16,914 nucleotides of DNA from an uncultured Granulosicoccaceae bacterium (GTDB taxonomy: Bacteria; Pseudomonadota; Gammaproteobacteria; Granulosicoccales; Granulosicoccaceae). The stretch is from NCBI GenBank assembly GCA_937951695.1, contig CALFBL010000167.1, positions 1 to 16,914 on the forward strand, written 5' to 3'. Under the pieces are notes generated by a model. The model was not told where the DNA came from, did no database searches, and saw only the letters and a list, made by a program, of their open reading frames with translations. A program made the position numbers and the translations under genes. Shown piece by piece: positions 14,697 to 16,914 of this stretch (position 1 is its first letter; each line of letters begins with the position of its first letter).

Positions 14697-16112
14697 TTAG
14701 GAGGTCAGAATGCGCAACAGATTTGCATAATCTTCCTTTATCGAACTGTCCGCTTCTCTTAGTTCAGCCACTTTGCGGCAGGCATGCAGCACGGTGGTGT
14801 GGTCGCGTCCGCCAAAGGCTTGTCCAAGCTCGGGTAGGCTTTTAGTCGTGAGTTCCTTGGCGATACTCATTGCTATCTGACGCGGACGTGCAATCGAACG
14901 TGAGCGGCCCTTGCCCGATAGATCGGCCAGACGAATGTTGAAATACTCAGCGACCGTTTTTTGTATGTTTTCAACCGTGACTAGCTTTGCCTGAACGGCG
15001 AGCAGATCACTCAGGGCGTCTCGCGCAAAGTCCAGCGTAATAGGTGAGCCGGTGAACAATGCGTTGGCCAGAACCCGCTTTAGCGCGCCTTCGAGCTCTC
15101 GTACGTTCGATGCAATGCGCTGAGCGATGAACATGGAGACATCCGCTGGTAGCTCTACACCTGTCTGGGCGGCTTTGCTGTTCAGAATGGCCATTCGCAT
15201 TTCAAGCTCGGGAGGCTCTATCGCAACCGTGAGGCCCCAGCCAAATCGAGTTTTTAGACGATCAGCGAGGTCAGGGACCTCTTTTGGGTATCGATCGCAG
15301 GTCAATACGATTTGCTTCGCACCGTCAAACAGGGCGTTGAAGTTGTGAAAAAACTCTTCCTGACTCTGTTCTTTTTTAGCGAGAAACTGAATGTCATCGA
15401 TTAACAAGGCATCAAGATTGCGGTAATAGCGTTTGAAGGCGTCCATTTTGTGATTCTGCAGTGCAGACACCATGTCTACGACGTATTTCTCTGAGTTCAG
15501 ATACAGCACCCGAGCTGATGGGTTGTTTTCGATGATGGCATGACCAATCGATTGCATCAGGTGCGTCTTGCCTAGGCCCGATTGGCCGTAAATCAGGAAT
15601 GGGTTGTAGGCGACGCCCGGATTGATACCGATTTGCATCGCCGCTGCGTGCCCGAGCTGGTTCGACTTTCCTTCCACGAGTGTGTCAAAGGTGAACTTAG
15701 GGTTCAGTGCCGAGGCGTGGGCGGCACCAAAGGTGTCGTCAAACTTTGCTCGGTTGCCGGGGTTGGCTTGAGAATTTTTGGATACGCCACTGGGTTGACG
15801 CTCGCGTGGTTCGTCTTGAACTGTTGCGCCGGACAGAGCAGGTACGTCATTGGTCGTGGGTGCAAGAGCGCCGGTGCCAATAACCAGATCGACGGTGAGA
15901 TCCTTGTGCTCAGAGATCGAGGTGGCGATCTCGTGAATTCGTTGATAAAAATTGTTCAACACTTTGCTGAGAACAAATCGATTGGGCGCCATGATACGCA
16001 GCACATCGCTTTCCTCATGGGCCTGCAACGGCCGTATATACGTATTGAGCTGCTGTTCCGTGAGCTCGTTCTCTAGCTGCGAGAGGCACCGGTTCCAGAG
16101 TGTTGGGGTCAA
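14697..16112 (-). CDS. dnaA: Chromosomal replication initiator protein DnaA
   Basis: DnaA binds DnaA boxes and opens oriC. With the start at 16112 the protein is 471 residues, near the family norm. Domain I (TPTLWNRCLSQLENELTEQQ, then IRPLQ and APNRFVL) is followed by a variable linker of about 50 residues. The AAA+ domain has Walker A GQSGLGKT at 176-183 and Walker B LLIDDIQ at 236-242, and domain IV has the DnaA-box signature GRDHTTVLHAC at 435-445. The frame stays open to a TTG at 16160. However, the TTG at 16112 has a perfect GGAGG five bases upstream and yields the usual short lead before LW..C, so it is preferred. Regulation is probably autogenous through the DnaA box at 16211-16219. 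Confidence 0.97.
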   Translation of the reverse strand: MTPTLWNRCLSQLENELTEQQLNTYIRPLQAHEESDVLRIMAPNRFVLSKVLNNFYQRIHEIATSISEHKDLTVDLVIGTGALAPTTNDVPALSGATVQDEPRERQPSGVSKNSQANPGNRAKFDDTFGAAHASALNPKFTFDTLVEGKSNQLGHAAAMQIGINPGVAYNPFLIYGQSGLGKTHLMQSIGHAIIENNPSARVLYLNSEKYVVDMVSALQNHKMDAFKRYYRNLDALLIDDIQFLAKKEQSQEEFFHNFNALFDGAKQIVLTCDRYPKEVPDLADRLKTRFGWGLTVAIEPPELEMRMAILNSKAAQTGVELPADVSMFIAQRIASNVRELEGALKRVLANALFTGSPITLDFARDALSDLLAVQAKLVTVENIQKTVAEYFNIRLADLSGKGRSRSIARPRQIAMSIAKELTTKSLPELGQAFGGRDHTTVLHACRKVAELREADSSIKEDYANLLRILTS

Positions 16113-16117
16113 GTACG

Positions 16118-16122
16118 CCTCC
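16118..16122 (-). promoter_or_regulatory. Ribosome binding site that decides the dnaA TTG start
   Basis: The minus strand reads GGAGG, five bases before TTG at 16112-16110. No ATG or GTG is available near the conserved N-terminus, so this site fixes the start. Confidence 0.75.
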
Positions 16123-16210
16123 GGCGACAAATATTCAGAGCAAGAAAATCGAATCCACAATTGCCACTGTCAGCTTCTACCGCGTTGGCAACCGGGCCGG
16201 CAAGGTTACT

Positions 16211-16219
16211 TTATCCACA
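16211..16219 (+). promoter_or_regulatory. DnaA box upstream of dnaA, perfect
   Basis: TTATCCACA matches the consensus at all nine positions and lies about 100 bp before the dnaA start, as expected for autoregulation or for a second origin segment. Confidence 0.75.
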
Positions 16220-16415
16220 GGCAGAAATTCAACGATAACGCTTGTTGAATTATTAACCAAACGAGTCAATAGCCCATGCTGCTGCGAATTTTTTTTTTGC
16301 ATATCGGTTGTTCCCGCGTAGAAAGGTTCATGCGCGGAACGAGATCATCAATTTGTGAAGGGGATCTGTGACGAAAGTGGAACTGGGCGGTAACATCCAG
16401 CGCCAAGACCTCCAC

Positions 16416-16435
16416 TTTGGCAAGCGTTTGCCAAA
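16416..16435. promoter_or_regulatory. LacI/GalR-like operator palindrome
   Basis: TTTGGCAA (16416-16423) and TTGCCAAA (16428-16435) are perfect 8-bp arms around GCGT. The core AAGCGTTT fits the AANCGNTT symmetry with central CG that is common for LacI/GalR-family operators. It lies just upstream of the fibronectin-domain gene. No regulator gene is in the window, so the assignment is inference. Confidence 0.4.
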
Positions 16436-16461
16436 TCGACACGTCAGACAGGAATACCAAT

Positions 16462-16914
16462 ATTCAAGCTCAATACAGATTGCTAGGCGCGTTGTGCCTC
16501 TTGCTTGTTTCATCGATTGTTGGGGCCGCTGGGTCTGCGCCGGCAGCGCCTGCTAATCTCGCGGGCTCACTGGTTGACGGCAAAGTGGCTTTGTCCTGGG
16601 ATGTGCCTGCGGACGATGAGGGCGTTGAGGGCTACAACGTTTACGTCAACAACCAGTACCGCACGACGGTTCTGAGCAACAGCTACACGGCCCAACTGAA
16701 CACCGATACCCTGTATTCGTTTTATGTCGTGGCATTCGATGCAGCGCCACGGCAGTTCTCCTCCGCATCAGAATCTGTGACGTTACCGGAGAGTCTGATT
16801 CCCAATGACCTGACGATCCCACCATCGGTTCCGCGAAACCTCACCGGCAGCGTTACCGATGGCACGCTGTCACTTACCTGGCAGCCATCAACCGATGATG
16901 AGGCGGTTCAAGGC
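16462..16914 (+). CDS. Exported fibronectin type III repeat protein, 5' part
   Basis: The frame runs off the right edge. It encodes a signal-peptide-like segment (QAQYR, then hydrophobic LLGALCLLLVSSIVGA and a small-residue cleavage region), followed by one full fibronectin type III repeat (PANLAGSLVDGKVALSWDVP, then GVEGYNVYVNN and LYSFYVVAFDA). A second repeat begins with PSVPRNLTGSVTDGTLSLTW. Similar repeats are found in secreted or surface proteins that bind or degrade polymers; the catalytic part, if any, is outside the window. The start is uncertain. No ATG or GTG lies in frame after the stop at 16369-16371. Options are ATT at 16462 with AGGA eight bases upstream (used here), TTG at 16480 without a ribosome site or n-region charge, or TTG at 16417. 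The gene is divergent from dnaA. Confidence 0.75.
   Translation, partial: MQAQYRLLGALCLLLVSSIVGAAGSAPAAPANLAGSLVDGKVALSWDVPADDEGVEGYNVYVNNQYRTTVLSNSYTAQLNTDTLYSFYVVAFDAAPRQFSSASESVTLPESLIPNDLTIPPSVPRNLTGSVTDGTLSLTWQPSTDDEAVQG

Larger units (their letters stand above)
16113..16461. other. dnaA upstream region
   Basis: This 349-bp stretch between divergent dnaA and the fibronectin-domain gene holds one perfect DnaA box (16211-16219), a TTGACT-like -35 for dnaA on the minus strand (16264-16269) without a clear -10, a run of ten T (16289-16298), and a 20-bp palindrome (16416-16435). No rpmH, which usually sits here, and no RNA gene are seen. The short open frames look spurious. Confidence 0.6.

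Noticed and set aside
16289..16298. Run of ten T as a terminator
   Set aside because: No GC-rich stem precedes it on either strand. It is more likely part of an AT-rich promoter region.
16266..16460. Minus-strand open frame of 64 codons upstream of dnaA
   Set aside because: It crosses the ten-T run and the operator-like palindrome, has no motif, and lies in an expected promoter region.
1..16914. CRISPR arrays, tRNA or rRNA genes, insertion sequences
   Set aside because: No regularly spaced repeats, cloverleaf-like segments, rRNA motifs or transposase frames were seen in the window by eye.

Overview
The window is a stretch of gammaproteobacterial chromosome around the replication-initiation locus. 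The evidence is the gene set and order dnaA-dnaN-recF-gyrB, an 810-residue GyrB of proteobacterial length, and close resemblance of Kbl, Tdh, UbiD and oligopeptidase A to their enterobacterial and pseudomonad counterparts. Base composition is near 50% GC. The exact lineage cannot be fixed from the sequence.

Layout, left to right. (1) 2-3430, plus strand: the 3' part of a thiamine-diphosphate 2-keto-acid decarboxylase of the indolepyruvate/phenylpyruvate type, then kbl-tdh, the threonine-to-glycine pathway, with overlapping genes. (2) 3430-4908: a convergent boundary with a hairpin terminator, a minus-strand lipoprotein with CHRD and spondin domains, and an unusual pair of 20-bp direct repeats. 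(3) 4909-10993, minus strand: ubiD, prlC (oligopeptidase A) and gyrB. (4) 10994-12272: a 1.28-kb non-coding gap between recF and gyrB holding a cluster of parS-type centromere sites and a structured repeat element. (5) 12273-16112, minus strand: recF, dnaN and dnaA. The dnaN-dnaA spacer carries DnaA boxes, AT-rich DNA and a perfect 13-bp-arm inverted repeat, so it is a strong oriC candidate. (6) 16113-16914: the dnaA upstream region with one more perfect DnaA box, then a plus-strand exported fibronectin type III protein that runs off the window end. The usual divergent rpmH-rnpA neighbours of dnaA are absent.

How it works together. dnaA, dnaN, recF and gyrB supply initiation, sliding clamp, repair and supercoiling functions. 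The spacer DnaA boxes and the parS cluster place replication start and segregation start within about 3 kb of each other. parA and parB are not in the window. ubiD and prlC look like downstream passengers that are translationally coupled to each other.

The most notable observation is the geometry of the parS sites. Five strong sites and one degenerate site fall into three pairs, and the two members of every pair start exactly 65 bp apart although the sequence between them is unrelated. Other points of interest are a threonine dehydrogenase that has lost all four structural-zinc cysteines, a hand-counted GC-skew change near recF rather than at dnaA, and a duplicated, permuted hairpin element in the recF-gyrB gap.
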